In this document: positions 1-8,824 of the stretch, piece after piece
Numbering within the stretch: the first letter of the stretch is position 1
Layout: every line of letters starts with the position of its first letter
Source: Croceibacterium_B sp963783195
Lineage (GTDB): Bacteria > Pseudomonadota > Alphaproteobacteria > Sphingomonadales > Sphingomonadaceae
Direction: 5' to 3'
Assembly: GCA_963783195.1 (NCBI GenBank)
Contig: CAWAMV010000004.1
Coordinates: 248,001 to 312,000, forward strand
Length of the DNA stretch: 64,000 nucleotides
Translations under genes and position numbers: made by a program
Notes under the pieces: generated by a model
What the model saw: the letters and a program-made list of their open reading frames with translations, nothing else
The model's database searches: none
What the model was told of the DNA's origin: nothing

Positions 1-119
1 GCGACGTCGAGCGAGCCCACGAAATCCTCGCAACTCCCGGAAAACACTTGCATCTTTACGGCAAGGGAGAGGCCCGCGAAGGGCGCAAGATGGGGCACGT
101 CACCGAGGTTCGGGCGTGA
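1..119 (+). CDS. purK: PurK C-terminal end (partial)
   Basis: This is the 3' end of N5-carboxyaminoimidazole ribonucleotide synthase, an ATP-grasp enzyme of purine biosynthesis; the rest lies left of the window. Reading from base 3, the last 38 residues include HLYGKGEAREGRKMGHV, which is the conserved PurK C-terminal signature (YGK...R.GRKMGH). The TGA stop at 117-119 overlaps the GTG start of folA in a GTGA junction, so the two are probably co-transcribed and translationally coupled. The identification rests on the C-terminal motif only. Confidence 0.85.
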   Translation, partial: DVERAHEILATPGKHLHLYGKGEAREGRKMGHVTEVRA

Positions 120-610
120 GCGACGAGCCACGCGAGATCGTCTTCGTCGTGGCCCGGGCGCGGGACGGGACGATCGCCAAGGCGGGCGACGTGCCGTGGC
201 GGATTCGCGAGGATCTTCAACGCTTTGTCGCCCACACGAGGGGGCGGCCGATGATCATGGGGCGCAAGACCTTCGACAGCCTGCCGGGCCTCCTGCCGGG
301 CCGCCGCCACATCGTGCTGACCCGCGACCCGGCCTGGTCGGCCCCCGGCGCGGAAGTCGCGCACAGTGTAGATGAAGCGCTTGATCTGGCCGGAACAGGC
401 GCTGTTTCAGTAATCGGCGGGGCGGACATCTTCCGCCTGTTCGAAAACCACGCCACCCGCTTCGAACTGACCGAGGTCCACGAGGACACCGGCGGCGATG
501 TGCTGATGGACTATCCCGGCGACCACTGGGTCGAGACCGCGCGCGAGGAACGCGAGGCTGATGGGACATGGCCGGCGCACAGCTTCGTCACGCTTCACCG
601 CCGCAAATGA
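116..610 (+). CDS. folA: Dihydrofolate reductase
   Basis: Reduces dihydrofolate to tetrahydrofolate with NADPH in the cytoplasm. The 164-residue length is normal for bacterial DHFR. Visible motifs are the substrate loop with the acidic active-site residue (VPWRIREDLQRF, near residue 30), the cofactor-binding IMGRKTFDSL block followed by LPGRRHIVLTR, and the VIGGADIF strand near residue 100. The GTG start at 116 overlaps the purK stop, and the TGA stop at 608-610 overlaps the ATG of ribF (ATGA). Compact overlaps on both sides point to one transcript. The N-terminal Ile-Ala-Ala usual in the family reads VFVVARARDG, which is within family variation. Confidence 0.95.
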   Translation: MSDEPREIVFVVARARDGTIAKAGDVPWRIREDLQRFVAHTRGRPMIMGRKTFDSLPGLLPGRRHIVLTRDPAWSAPGAEVAHSVDEALDLAGTGAVSVIGGADIFRLFENHATRFELTEVHEDTGGDVLMDYPGDHWVETAREEREADGTWPAHSFVTLHRRK

Positions 611-1551
611 TCCGCGTCGACCACCGCGACCCGATGCCCGAGGCATTGCGCGGCGGGATCGTGGCGCTGGGCAACTTCGACGGCTTCCACCTGGGGCACC
701 AGGCGGTGGTGCGCGAAGCGGTCGAATGGGCTCAGGCGGAAGATCGCCCGGCAATCGTCGCCACCTTCGACCCGCACCCGGTGCGCCACTTCGCGCCGCA
801 CGTCCCGCCGTTCCGCCTGACCAGCCTCGACCAGCGGCAGGAGCTGTTCGCCGCCGCCGGGGCCGATGCGATGCTGGTGTTCCAGTTCGACGCCGCGCTG
901 GCCGCGACCACGGCCGAGGACTTCGTGGCCAGGCTGCTCGGCCAGCACATCGGCGCGGCTGGCGTGGTGACGGGAGAGGACTTCACCTTCGGCAAGGGCC
1001 GCGGCGGCAACCTGTCGGTCCTGCGCGCGGTCGGCGCGACCTGCGGGATCGCGGCGCGCGCGGTCGGCCCGGTGATGGACGGGGGCCGTCCCGTCTCCTC
1101 CAGCCGTATCCGCGACGCGCTCAAGGCCGGCGACTGCGAGGAAGCCACGCGCCTGCTGACGCGCCCCTTCGCCATCCGCGGCCCGGTGATCCACGGCGAC
1201 AAGCGCGGTCGCGAAATCGGCTATCCCACCGCCAACTTGGAGCTCGGCAGTTACCTGCGCCCGCGCTTCGGGATCTACGCGGTCACCGGCACCCTGCCCG
1301 GCGGCGAGGTGGTGAAGGGCGCGGCCAACGTCGGCGTGCGGCCGACGTTCGATCCGCCCAGGGAGCTGCTCGAACCCTATTTCTTCGATTTCGCGGGCGA
1401 CCTCTACGGGCAGGAGATCGAGGTGGCCTTTCACCACTTCCTGCGCCCGGAGATGAAGTTCGACGGACTGGCCCCGCTGACCGCGCAGATGGCCGAGGAT
1501 TGCGACCGGGCGAAGGCGCTGCTCGCCGCTCCTTCGTCACCCCGGACCTGA
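607..1551 (+). CDS. ribF: Bifunctional riboflavin kinase / FAD synthetase
   Basis: Converts riboflavin to FMN and then FAD. About 314 residues, the usual RibF size. The N-terminal nucleotidyltransferase half shows GNFDGFHLGHQ and FDPHP. The C-terminal flavokinase half shows RGREIGYPTANLEL and GAANVGVRPTFD. The ATG at 607 overlapping the folA stop is preferred over upstream in-frame candidates because the family begins just before the GNFDG strand. The final residues and the TGA stop (1549-1551) lie inside a palindromic repeat (1540-1558), so the repeat has set the C-terminus of this protein. ileS and lspA follow, the usual alphaproteobacterial order. Confidence 0.95.
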   Translation: MIRVDHRDPMPEALRGGIVALGNFDGFHLGHQAVVREAVEWAQAEDRPAIVATFDPHPVRHFAPHVPPFRLTSLDQRQELFAAAGADAMLVFQFDAALAATTAEDFVARLLGQHIGAAGVVTGEDFTFGKGRGGNLSVLRAVGATCGIAARAVGPVMDGGRPVSSSRIRDALKAGDCEEATRLLTRPFAIRGPVIHGDKRGREIGYPTANLELGSYLRPRFGIYAVTGTLPGGEVVKGAANVGVRPTFDPPRELLEPYFFDFAGDLYGQEIEVAFHHFLRPEMKFDGLAPLTAQMAEDCDRAKALLAAPSSPRT

Positions 1552-1645
1552 TCCGGGGTCCATCTGGCGGCGAGCCCCGGTGGTGGATTGGCACAAGGGG
1601 CTTGCGGCACGATGGATGCTGAAACGAGTTCAGCATGACGAGTCT
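1536..1645 (+). repeat. Mosaic palindromic interspersed element at the ribF stop
   Basis: Two hairpin modules frame about 110 bp. CCCCGGA/TCCGGGG pairs across 1540-1558, and ATGCTGAA/TTCAGCAT pairs across 1616-1636. This pairing of a CCCCGGA...TCCGGGG palindrome with a GATGCTGAA...TTCAGCATGACG module is a recurrent intergenic repeat in sphingomonad genomes (recalled, not searched here). The element fills most of the ribF-ileS gap and contributes the ribF stop codon. The rest of the gap to 1722 shows no gene. It could act as an mRNA 3'-end structure, but it has no clear U-tract. Confidence 0.75.
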
Positions 1646-1722
1646 GGTTTTGGAGCGCGGGGGCGGCAGGCCCCCCGAAGCCCTTTCCTACAGCGCCGCC
1701 ATCCGCTAGCGGCGCATCCGAG

Positions 1723-4700
1723 ATGTCAGAACAGCGCGACTACCGTTCCACGGTCTTCCTGCCGAAGACCGATTTCCCCATGAAGGCCGGCCTCCCCCAG
1801 AAGGAGCCGGGCATTCTCGCGCGCTGGCAGTCCGAGGGGATTTACGAACGCGTCCGCGAAAGCCGCAAGGGCCGCGAGAAGTTCATCCTCCACGACGGTC
1901 CGCCCTACGCCAACGGCGACATGCACATCGGCCACGCGCTCAACCACGTCCTGAAAGACATGGTCGTGCGCACGCAGACCCTGCTCGGCAAGGACGCGCC
2001 CTACGTCCCCGGGTGGGACTGCCACGGGCTGCCGATCGAGTGGAAGGTCGAGGAACAGTACCGCAAGGCGAAGAAGAACAAGGACGAGGTCCCGCGCAAG
2101 GAATTCCGCGCCGAGTGCCGTGCCTATGCCCAGCATTGGGTCGACACCCAGCGCGAGCAGTTGAAGCGCCTCGGCATCGGCGGCGACTGGGACAATCCCT
2201 ACCTGACGATGCAGTTCGAGAGCGAGGCGATCATCGTCTCCGAACTGCTCAAGTTCGCCGAGTCCGGCCAGCTTTATCGCGGCGCCAAGCCGGTGATGTG
2301 GTCCCCGGTCGAGAAGACCGCGCTGGCCGAGGCCGAGGTCGAGTACGAGGATATCGTCTCGACCCAGATCGACGTGGCGTTCGAGATCGTCGAGAGCCCG
2401 ATCCCCGAGCTGGTCGGCGCGCACGCGGTGATCTGGACGACCACGCCGTGGACCATCCCGGTGAACCAGGCTTTGGCCTATGGGCCGGAGGTTGATTACG
2501 TCCTCTTCAAATTCGAGGATCAGAAGCGGGACAGGGCGCTCGGCCGCTATCTGGTTGCGCGCGATCTGACCGAAACCTTCGAGCGGCGGGTTGAACCGCA
2601 CCTGCGCATCCCAATTGAGCGAGCATGACACGCTGATCGGAACACGGTCGAGTCTTTACTATGGCCGGCGTCTCGCCGGCACCGTCGCGCGGCACCCGAT
2701 GGCCAAGCTCTTCAGTCGGCCCGGACTTGTTCCGGGCCAGGGCTTTCTGTCGGCCGACGTTGGAGAAGGAGGCACCGCCCCGGAACAAGTCCGGGGTGAC
2801 ATTGGGTGGGCGCGAGCCGAGCCCGAGTGGGAGCGCGCTCGGCGGGTTCTTCTCCGCGCCCGCCCGTTCCTCCCCGGCGAGTTCGTCACCACCGACAGCG
2901 GCACGGGCCTCGTCCACATGGCGCCCGACCACGGCGAGGACGACTTCGACTTGTGCAAGGCGCACGGGATCAACCCGGTTTTCGCGGTCGAGGGCGATGG
3001 CAAGTATCGCGCGGACTGGGCCTGGCTCGGCGGGCAGGGCAGCGTCATCAACCCAAAGTTCAACGCGCCCGACGGCCCGATCTGCTCGGACCTGCGCGAC
3101 GCCGGCGCACTGCTGGCCGCGAGCGCCGACTATCAGCACTCCTACCCGCACTCGTGGCGCTCGAAGGCCAAGGTGATCTTCCGTGCTACGGCGCAGTGGT
3201 TCGTGCCGATGGATCGGCCTTTGGAGCCCTCTCCCCTCGAGGGGAGAGGGTTGGGAGAGGGGGACGCAGGCGCTGCGTTTGACAGCCCCCTCCCGCCGAC
3301 CCCCTCCCCTGAAGGGGCGGGGGAGACGACGCTGCGCCAGCGCGCCCTCGCCGCCATCGCCGAGACCCGGTTCGTGCCCGAAAAGGGCCGCAACCGCATC
3401 GGCTCCATGGTCGAAGGCCGCCCCGACTGGGTGCTGAGCCGCCAGCGCGCCTGGGGCGTGCCGATCACGCTGTTCGTGGATCGCAAGTCTGGCGAGTACC
3501 TCGTCGATCCGGTGGTCAACGCGCGCATCGTCGAATCCATCCGCACGCACGGCGTCGACGGGTGGGACGAGGAGTATGCGCAAGGCATCCTCGGCCCCGA
3601 CTACGATCTCGCCGATTTCGAGCGGGTGACCGACATCCTCGACGTCTGGTTCGATTCGGGCAGCACCCACGCCTTCGTGCTGGAAAGCGGCCGCTGGCCC
3701 GACCTGCAATGGCCGGCGGATCTCTATCTCGAAGGCTCCGACCAGCATCGCGGCTGGTTCCAGTCGAGCCTGCTGGAAAGCTGCGCAACGCGCGGGCGGG
3801 CACCCTACAACGCGGTGCTGACCCACGGTTTCACCATGTCGAGCGACGGCCGCAAGATGTCCAAGAGCCTCGGCAACACGGTCGATCCGAACAAGGTCAT
3901 GGAACAGTTCGGCGCCGACATCATCCGGCTGTGGGCCCTGAGCGTCGACTTCACCGAGGATCACCGCATCGGCGACGAGATCCTCAAGGGCGTGGCCGAC
4001 CAGTACCGCAAGCTGCGCAACACCTTCCGCTACATGCTCGGCGCGCTCGACGGGTTCGACGCCGAAGAAGATGGCAGCGAGCGGGTCGGCGTGGCGGAGA
4101 TGCCCGAGCTGGAACGCTACGTGCTGGCGCTGCTCGGCAAGCTCGACGCCACGCTGCGGCAGGCGGTGGCCGACTTCGACTTCAACACCTACGTCCGCGC
4201 GCTGTCCGACTTTGCGAACGAGGACCTGTCGGCGTTCTTCTTCGATATCCGCAAGGATTGCCTCTACTGCGACGCGCCCGACAGCGTCCGGCGGCGCGCC
4301 TATCGTACCGTGCTCGACACGCTGTTCCACGCGCTGGTGCGCTACGCCGCCCCGGTGCTGGTGTTCACCAGCGAGGAAGTCTGGGGCACCCGCTATCCAG
4401 AGGGCGGTTCGGTGCACCTGCTCGAGTGGCCCGAAGTGCCCGCCGCGCAGGCCGACACCGGACGCTGGGACGCGCTGCGCACCCTGCGCGAGCGCGTGCT
4501 CGAGGCGATCGAGCCGCTGCGGCGCGAGAAGGTCGTACGCTCGGGCCTTGAAGCGAGCGTCACCGTACCCGAGGCGATGGTGCCCGAGGGCTTTTCCGAC
4601 GCCGATCTTGCCGAACTCTTCATCTCCGGCCCGGTCGAGCGGGAAGGAGGGGTCATCACCGTGGCGCGCACGGCCGACGCCAAGTGCGGCCGCTGCTGGC

Positions 4701-4786
4701 GGCTGCTGCCCGAAGTTCCCGAGGACGGCGCGCTGTGCGATCGCTGCGAAGAGGCCGTTGCCGAGCTGGAGGGGACCGGAGCATGA
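1723..4786 (+). CDS. ileS: Isoleucyl-tRNA synthetase with one frame break and two in-frame repeat insertions
   Basis: Charges tRNA-Ile; a class I synthetase. The HIGH motif is in GDMHIGHALNHVL (residues 68-71) and the KMSKS motif in SSDGRKMSKSLGN. The C-terminal zinc ribbon is CGRC...CDRC. The reading frame changes between about 2590 and 2650: upstream the protein runs to VEPHLRIPIERA and stops at 2628, while downstream LAGTVARHPM and everything to 4786 is in the next frame. Two stretches absent from ordinary IleS are read in frame: about 45 residues after HPMAKL (near 2710-2845) and about 35 residues after MDRPL (near 3222-3335), both made of palindromic repeats. Without them the length is close to the usual 940-960 residues. 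The TGA stop overlaps the lspA ATG. Confidence 0.93.
2710..2845 (+). repeat. In-frame palindromic insertion in ileS (first)
   Basis: The arm CCGGACTTGTTCCGGG (2721-2736) is matched by its exact reverse complement CCCGGAACAAGTCCGG at 2779-2794. It belongs to the same CCGGA...TCCGG family as the element at 1540-1558. It is translated without a stop between the IleS segments LAGTVARHPM and ARPFLPGEFVTTDSG, which are adjacent or nearly so in typical IleS proteins. Exact outer borders cannot be set without an alignment. The insertion falls in the CP1 editing-domain region. Confidence 0.7.
3222..3335 (+). repeat. In-frame palindromic insertion in ileS (second, different family)
   Basis: A perfect hairpin CCCTCTCCCCT-CG-AGGGGAGAGGG occupies 3227-3250. 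It is followed by GGGAGAGGGGG and, about 30 bp on, by a complementary C-rich arm (3286-3325) containing CCCCT-GA-AGGGG. The segment is translated as a Pro/Gly/Glu-rich insert between FVPMDRPL and TLRQRALAAI, which are close together in ordinary IleS. It retains frame and has no stop. This repeat family (CCCTCTCCCCT...) is distinct from the one 450 bp upstream. Confidence 0.7.
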
Positions 4787-5352
4787 GTGGGCGCATGACG
4801 CTGCAGCACCGCCGGTTCGCCGGCTTCGGGCTGGCCATCGCGATCTTCGCGGTCGACCAGTTCATCAAGTGGATCGTCGATGGCGTGCTGAAGATGGACC
4901 TCGGCGAATCCATCCCGCTGCTGCCGATCTTCGCCCTCACCCGGACGCACAATTACGGCGTCTCGCTCGGCATGTTCACCGCCGAGACGCCGGAGATGCG
5001 CTTCGGACTGATCCTCGTCACCGCGCTGATCGCGGTCGGCGTCACGGTGTGGATGCTGCGCGAGAGGGCGCTGGGCGACATCGTGGCGCTTGGGATGGTG
5101 CTGGGCGGCGCGGCGGGCAACATCGTCGACCGCGCGCGCTTCGGCTGGGTGCTCGACTATGCCGACCTGCACTTCGGCGATTTCCGTCCGTTCCTGATCT
5201 TCAACCTGGCCGATGCGGCCATAACCATCGGCGTATTGATAGTGCTTGCCCGCTCGCTGTTCATGCGCGAGAAACCCGCCCAATCGCAGACGCCCCCACC
5301 GGCAGCGGACGACGCGTCCGTGCCCGAAACCAAGCAGGCGCCCGAACTATGA
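4783..5352 (+). CDS. lspA: Prolipoprotein signal peptidase (signal peptidase II)
   Basis: Inner-membrane aspartyl protease that removes the signal peptide from diacylglyceryl-prolipoproteins. 189 residues with four hydrophobic segments. The conserved blocks are HNYGVSLGMF, AAGNIVDRARFGWVLDY and FLIFNLADAAI; the aspartates of NIVDR and LADAA form the catalytic pair. The ATG at 4783 overlaps the ileS stop. ileS-lspA pairing is widespread in bacteria. The C-terminal tail after the last membrane segment (MREKPAQSQTPPPAA...) is proline-rich and somewhat longer than usual. A lipoprotein gene follows directly. Confidence 0.95.
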   Translation: MSGRMTLQHRRFAGFGLAIAIFAVDQFIKWIVDGVLKMDLGESIPLLPIFALTRTHNYGVSLGMFTAETPEMRFGLILVTALIAVGVTVWMLRERALGDIVALGMVLGGAAGNIVDRARFGWVLDYADLHFGDFRPFLIFNLADAAITIGVLIVLARSLFMREKPAQSQTPPPAADDASVPETKQAPEL

Positions 5353-5375
5353 TCGGCCGCCGCGGAGACTCTTTG

Positions 5376-5786
5376 ATGCGCAAGTCCACCCGTTTCGCCC
5401 TGATTGCCGCCACGGCAGCGCTGGTTTCGGCCTGCGGCAGCGGCGGCATCCTCAACCGCGAACGGCCCGACGAATTCGCGGTGCAGCGCCAGGCGCCGCT
5501 CGTCGTGCCGCCCGACTTCGCGCTCGAGCCGCCGCAGCCCGGCGCCCCGCGCCCGGCCGAAGGCACGGCCGCGCAGCAGGCGCTGGACGCGATCTTCGGC
5601 GGCCCCGCCCCGCGCAGCGACGTTGAAACCAGCGCGCTCGAGCGCGCCGGGCCGGCCGATCCCGGCATCCGTTCCGCGGTGGGCGATCCCGGCACCTTCA
5701 CGGTCGACAAGGGCACCACCACCCAGGCCATCGTCGCCGCGCCGGAAGGCGACGGGCAGGCGGCTTCGGCGGTCATCCCGAGCTAA
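5376..5786 (+). CDS. DUF3035 / BamF-like outer-membrane lipoprotein
   Basis: 136 residues. The signal peptide ends in the lipobox LVSAC (Cys near residue 20), so this is a predicted lipoprotein. The body is Pro/Ala-rich with APLVVPPDFALEPPQPGAP, the signature of the DUF3035 family, which in Alphaproteobacteria has been linked to the BAM complex as BamF (family knowledge; the role here is inferred). The ATG at 5376 is chosen because GGAG lies 8 nt upstream. An in-frame ATG at 5349, overlapping the lspA stop, would add nine residues and cannot be excluded. It sits at the end of the ileS-lspA operon. Confidence 0.8.
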   Translation: MRKSTRFALIAATAALVSACGSGGILNRERPDEFAVQRQAPLVVPPDFALEPPQPGAPRPAEGTAAQQALDAIFGGPAPRSDVETSALERAGPADPGIRSAVGDPGTFTVDKGTTTQAIVAAPEGDGQAASAVIPS

Positions 5787-5812
5787 AGCTCGAAAAACTC
5801 CGGGTAAATCTC

Positions 5813-7108
5813 TCAGTCTTCCTGGCTGACGAGGATCTTGTCGATCTTGCGCCCGTCGAGGTCGACCACTTCGAACCGCCAGTCCTGGTCGCTGAAATGC
5901 TCGCCCAGCTCGGGCAGGCGCTTGAGCATGAACAGGACGTAGCCCGCCGCGGTGGCGAATTCGCGCGATTCGGGCAGGTCGATGCCGAGCCGTTCGGCCA
6001 GCGCGTCGGCCGAGAGGGCGCCGGAGACGAGAAGGCTGCCGTCCTCGCGCTCGACCACCTCGGGCTCGTCGCCTTCGTCCTGGTGGCTGGCGAACGTCCC
6101 GGCCATCGCCGAAAGCAGGTCGGCCGGGGTGACGATCCCGTCGAGGTGGCCATATTCGTCGTGCACCATCGCCATGCCGAGGCCCGATCGCTGCAGGATG
6201 CGCAGCGTGTCCATCGCGTCGAGCTGGTCGGGCACGACTTCAGCCTTCTTCATCAGGCGATCGAGGTAGACCGGCTGGCCGCCCAGCAGCAGCGCCAGGA
6301 CTTCGCGCACCTTGACCACGCCGAGCACCTTGTCGACCGATCCGTCGGCCACCGGCAGCATCGAATGGGGCGATTCGGCGATGGTCGCGCGGATTTCCTC
6401 CTCGGCGGCGTTGAGGTCGAGCCAGTCGATCTCGGTCCGCGGGGTCATCAGTTCGCGCACGGTGCGATCGGTCAGGCGCATGATGCCGGACAGGATCGCC
6501 CGCTCGCCCTCCTCGATCACGCCCGAACGGGTCGCCTCGGCAAAGATCATGTGGATCTCCTCGGCCGAAAGCGCGTGTTCGCCGCGGTGCTGCACGCCCA
6601 TCAGGCGCAGCATCAGGCTGGAGGAGGTGTCGAGCAGCCAGACGATCGGCGCCGCCGCCTTGGCTAGGAAGGCCATCGGCCGCGCCATGACCAGCGCGAT
6701 CGGCAGCGCCTTCCTGAGCGCGAGCTGCTTGGGAACCAGCTCGCCGACCACAAGGCTGAAGTAGGTCGTCAGCACGATCACCAGCGCGAAACCGGCGGTT
6801 TCGGCCGTGTCCGCTTCGAGCCCGAGCAATTCCAGCCGTTCGCCGACCGGCGGACCCAGCGTGGCACCCGAATAGGCGCCGGCGATGATGCCCACCAGGG
6901 TGATGCCGATCTGCACGGTGGAGAGGAACTTGCCCGGGTCCGCCGCCAGCGAAAGCGCCGTCCTGGCCGCGCCGCTGCCCTTGTCGGCAAGCATCGTCAG
7001 CCGCGCGGTGCGCGCCGAGACTATCGCCAGCTCGGACATGGAGAATACCCCGTTCACGAGGATCAGCCCGGCGAGGATGGCGAGGTCGAACCAGGGAAAG
7101 GCAGCCAT
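5813..7108 (-). CDS. CNNM/CorC-type DUF21-CBS membrane protein (HlyC/CorC family)
   Basis: 431 residues. The N-terminal DUF21/CNNM domain begins MAAFPWFDLAILAGLILVNG, with MSELAIVSARTARL at the first helix and further membrane segments to about residue 165. A CBS pair follows (LMTPRTEIDWLDLNAAEEEI and DQLDAMDTLRILQRSG), then a C-terminal CorC_HlyC domain (VEREDGSLLVSGALSADAL) ending in DQDWRFEVVDLDGRKIDKI. Proteins of this architecture are linked to Mg2+/divalent cation efflux. The older hemolysin name is not supported by function. It is a single gene converging on the DUF3035 gene. Confidence 0.9.
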   Translation of the reverse strand: MAAFPWFDLAILAGLILVNGVFSMSELAIVSARTARLTMLADKGSGAARTALSLAADPGKFLSTVQIGITLVGIIAGAYSGATLGPPVGERLELLGLEADTAETAGFALVIVLTTYFSLVVGELVPKQLALRKALPIALVMARPMAFLAKAAAPIVWLLDTSSSLMLRLMGVQHRGEHALSAEEIHMIFAEATRSGVIEEGERAILSGIMRLTDRTVRELMTPRTEIDWLDLNAAEEEIRATIAESPHSMLPVADGSVDKVLGVVKVREVLALLLGGQPVYLDRLMKKAEVVPDQLDAMDTLRILQRSGLGMAMVHDEYGHLDGIVTPADLLSAMAGTFASHQDEGDEPEVVEREDGSLLVSGALSADALAERLGIDLPESREFATAAGYVLFMLKRLPELGEHFSDQDWRFEVVDLDGRKIDKILVSQED

Positions 7109-7266
7109 TATCGCTGCGCCGCTAGCAGATTTGGACCGGCGCGCGAAGCGGCGTTGAGGAACGAGTGGCGCTAAGCTGCGTTTTCCCCCACGTATCGGCC
7201 GCCCGGGGAAACCCGGGCAAACCGCTCGGCCGGGCGCAGTTTCAACCGAAGAAGGTAATAAGACCC

Positions 7267-7953
7267 ATGAAAATCAACCGCATGTTCACCGCCGGGGTCG
7301 CAGCCATCGCCTTGCTGGGCACGTCCGCCTGCGTGACCGATCCCAACACCGGCGAACAGAAAATCAGCCGCACCGCCATCGGCGGGCTCGGCGGAGCGCT
7401 GGGTGGCTACCTGCTCGGGGGCCTGATCGGCGGCAAGACCGCGCGCATCGCGGGCGCCGTCGCCGGCGGCGCGGCCGGCGGCTACGTCGGCTACCGGATG
7501 GATCAGCAGATCAAGGAGATCAAGGACTCGACCGCCGGCAGCGGCGTCGACGTGACCCCGGTCGACAACGGCAGCGCCTTCCTGGTCAACCTGCCCGACG
7601 TGACCTTCGCCACCGGCAGTGCCACGATCAGCCCGTCGTTCCAGGCCACGCTCGACCAGGTCGCCGCCAGCCTTGTGAAGTACCCCAACAGCGTCGTCGA
7701 CGTTTACGGCCACACCGACACCGTCGGCTCGGCCGCCAACAACCAGGCGCTGTCGGAACGTCGCGCGCAGGCGGTGGCAAACTACCTCACCAGCCGCGGC
7801 GTATCGTCGGCGCGCCTGCGCTGGCAGGGCTTCGGCGAGACGCAGCTCAAGGTGCAGACCGGCGACGGCGTGAACGAGCCGCTCAACCGCCGCGTCGAGA
7901 TCAAGGTGATCCCGTTCACCGAGGCCGAGGCGCGCGCCGCCCAAGGCCAGTAA
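7267..7953 (+). CDS. OmpA-family lipoprotein with glycine-zipper domain
   Basis: 228 residues. The signal peptide ends in the lipobox LLGTSAC, predicting a lipoprotein. Residues 35-75 form a glycine-zipper segment (GGLGGALGGYLLGGLIGG, then AGAVAGGAAGGYVGY). The C-terminal OmpA domain carries the peptidoglycan-binding signature (VYGHTDTVGSAANNQALSERRA ... NRRVEIKV), so it probably tethers the outer membrane to peptidoglycan, like YiaD. The ATG at 7267 is used because it starts the signal peptide and lies behind a purine-rich GAAGAAGG stretch. A clear terminator follows at 7999-8028. Confidence 0.9.
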   Translation: MKINRMFTAGVAAIALLGTSACVTDPNTGEQKISRTAIGGLGGALGGYLLGGLIGGKTARIAGAVAGGAAGGYVGYRMDQQIKEIKDSTAGSGVDVTPVDNGSAFLVNLPDVTFATGSATISPSFQATLDQVAASLVKYPNSVVDVYGHTDTVGSAANNQALSERRAQAVANYLTSRGVSSARLRWQGFGETQLKVQTGDGVNEPLNRRVEIKVIPFTEAEARAAQGQ

Positions 7954-7998
7954 GGTCTCACGCATCAGTTCGCACGCATTCCGCACAGCGAGCGGAGA

Positions 7999-8028
7999 GG
8001 GGCCGGTCCTGCGGGATCGGCCCCTTTT
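7999..8028 (+). terminator. Rho-independent terminator after the OmpA-like gene
   Basis: The left arm GGGGCCGGTCC (7999-8009) pairs with GGATCGGCCCC (8014-8024), with one G-T wobble and a 4-nt loop, followed by TTTT. It lies 45 bp after the stop at 7953 and just before the end of the convergent phosphatase gene. Confidence 0.85.
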
Positions 8029-8038
8029 CGTGGGCCGG

Positions 8039-8824
8039 TCAGCCCCGCCCGGAAAACGCCGCCGCCCGCTGCGCCAGCCGCTCGACCGCCGCAGCGTGGA
8101 TCGCCGGGGCGCTGACGAGCAGGCCGAAGGCGCGCGGATCGCGCTTGTTGTAGGCCAGCGTCTGGCCGAAGGCATCGCTCACCGCGGCCCCCGCCTCGCG
8201 CGCGATCAGCGCCGCGGCGGCAACGTCCCATTCGTAACCCCAGCGCAACGTCGCAACGAGGTCGGCCTCGGCAGAAGCGATCATCGCGATCCTGAGCGCG
8301 ATCGAATTGGGCTTGTCGACCATCGTCAGGTCGTTGTCTTCGCGCGGGAGCGAATTGGCAGGTACGCGCGCGCCGGGCAAGGTCTTGCGCGTGCTCGCCT
8401 GCAACCTTTCGCCATTGCGCCAGGCGCCCTTGCCCGCTGTCGCGCTCCACACCTCGTCACGCGCCGGGGCGACGAGCGTGCCGATCAGCGGGCGCCCGGC
8501 GCTGACCAGCGCGACCGAGACGGCCCAGCCCTTGCGCCCGCGGATGAAGTCGCGCGTGCCGTCGATGGGGTCGACCAGCCAGCACAGTCCCTTCTCGAGC
8601 CGTTCGGGATGATCGACCGTCTCCTCGCTCAACCAGCCGGCGGCGGGCAGCAGGGCGCGAAGTTCGCGTTTCAGGAAGGCGTCCACCTCCAGGTCTGCCG
8701 CGCAGACCGGGCTGCCGGGTGTCTTTTCCCACGATTCGAGCGGATGCCCGTCACCCGGCCACTGCCGCTTGGCGATATGCCCCGCCTCCCGGCAAATTTG
8801 TTCGAGACGCAGGCGATCGATCAT
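8039..8824 (-). CDS. Inositol-monophosphatase-superfamily phosphatase (CysQ/HisN-like)
   Basis: 261 residues. The metal-dependent phosphatase motifs are SEETVDHPERL, WLVDPIDGTRDFI (the DPIDGT signature) and GYEWDVAAAALIAREAGA near residues 205-220. The family includes 3'(2'),5'-bisphosphate nucleotidase CysQ, inositol-1-phosphatase and histidinol phosphatase, and motif reading cannot separate them firmly. The N-terminal arrangement with a short DLEVDAFLKREL block fits CysQ best. The ATG at 8824 (MIDRLRLEQICREAG) is chosen over in-frame positions further upstream because the family fold begins here. It is transcribed away from sucC. Confidence 0.85.
   Translation of the reverse strand: MIDRLRLEQICREAGHIAKRQWPGDGHPLESWEKTPGSPVCAADLEVDAFLKRELRALLPAAGWLSEETVDHPERLEKGLCWLVDPIDGTRDFIRGRKGWAVSVALVSAGRPLIGTLVAPARDEVWSATAGKGAWRNGERLQASTRKTLPGARVPANSLPREDNDLTMVDKPNSIALRIAMIASAEADLVATLRWGYEWDVAAAALIAREAGAAVSDAFGQTLAYNKRDPRAFGLLVSAPAIHAAAVERLAQRAAAFSGRG

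Noticed and set aside
2507..4417. 636-codon frame opposite ileS on the minus strand
   Set aside because: Antisense shadow of IleS; composition is Ala/Val/Gly/His-rich with no domain.
5813..7108. Hemolysin
   Set aside because: The HlyC/CorC name is historical; the DUF21-CBS-CorC architecture points to ion transport, not lysis.
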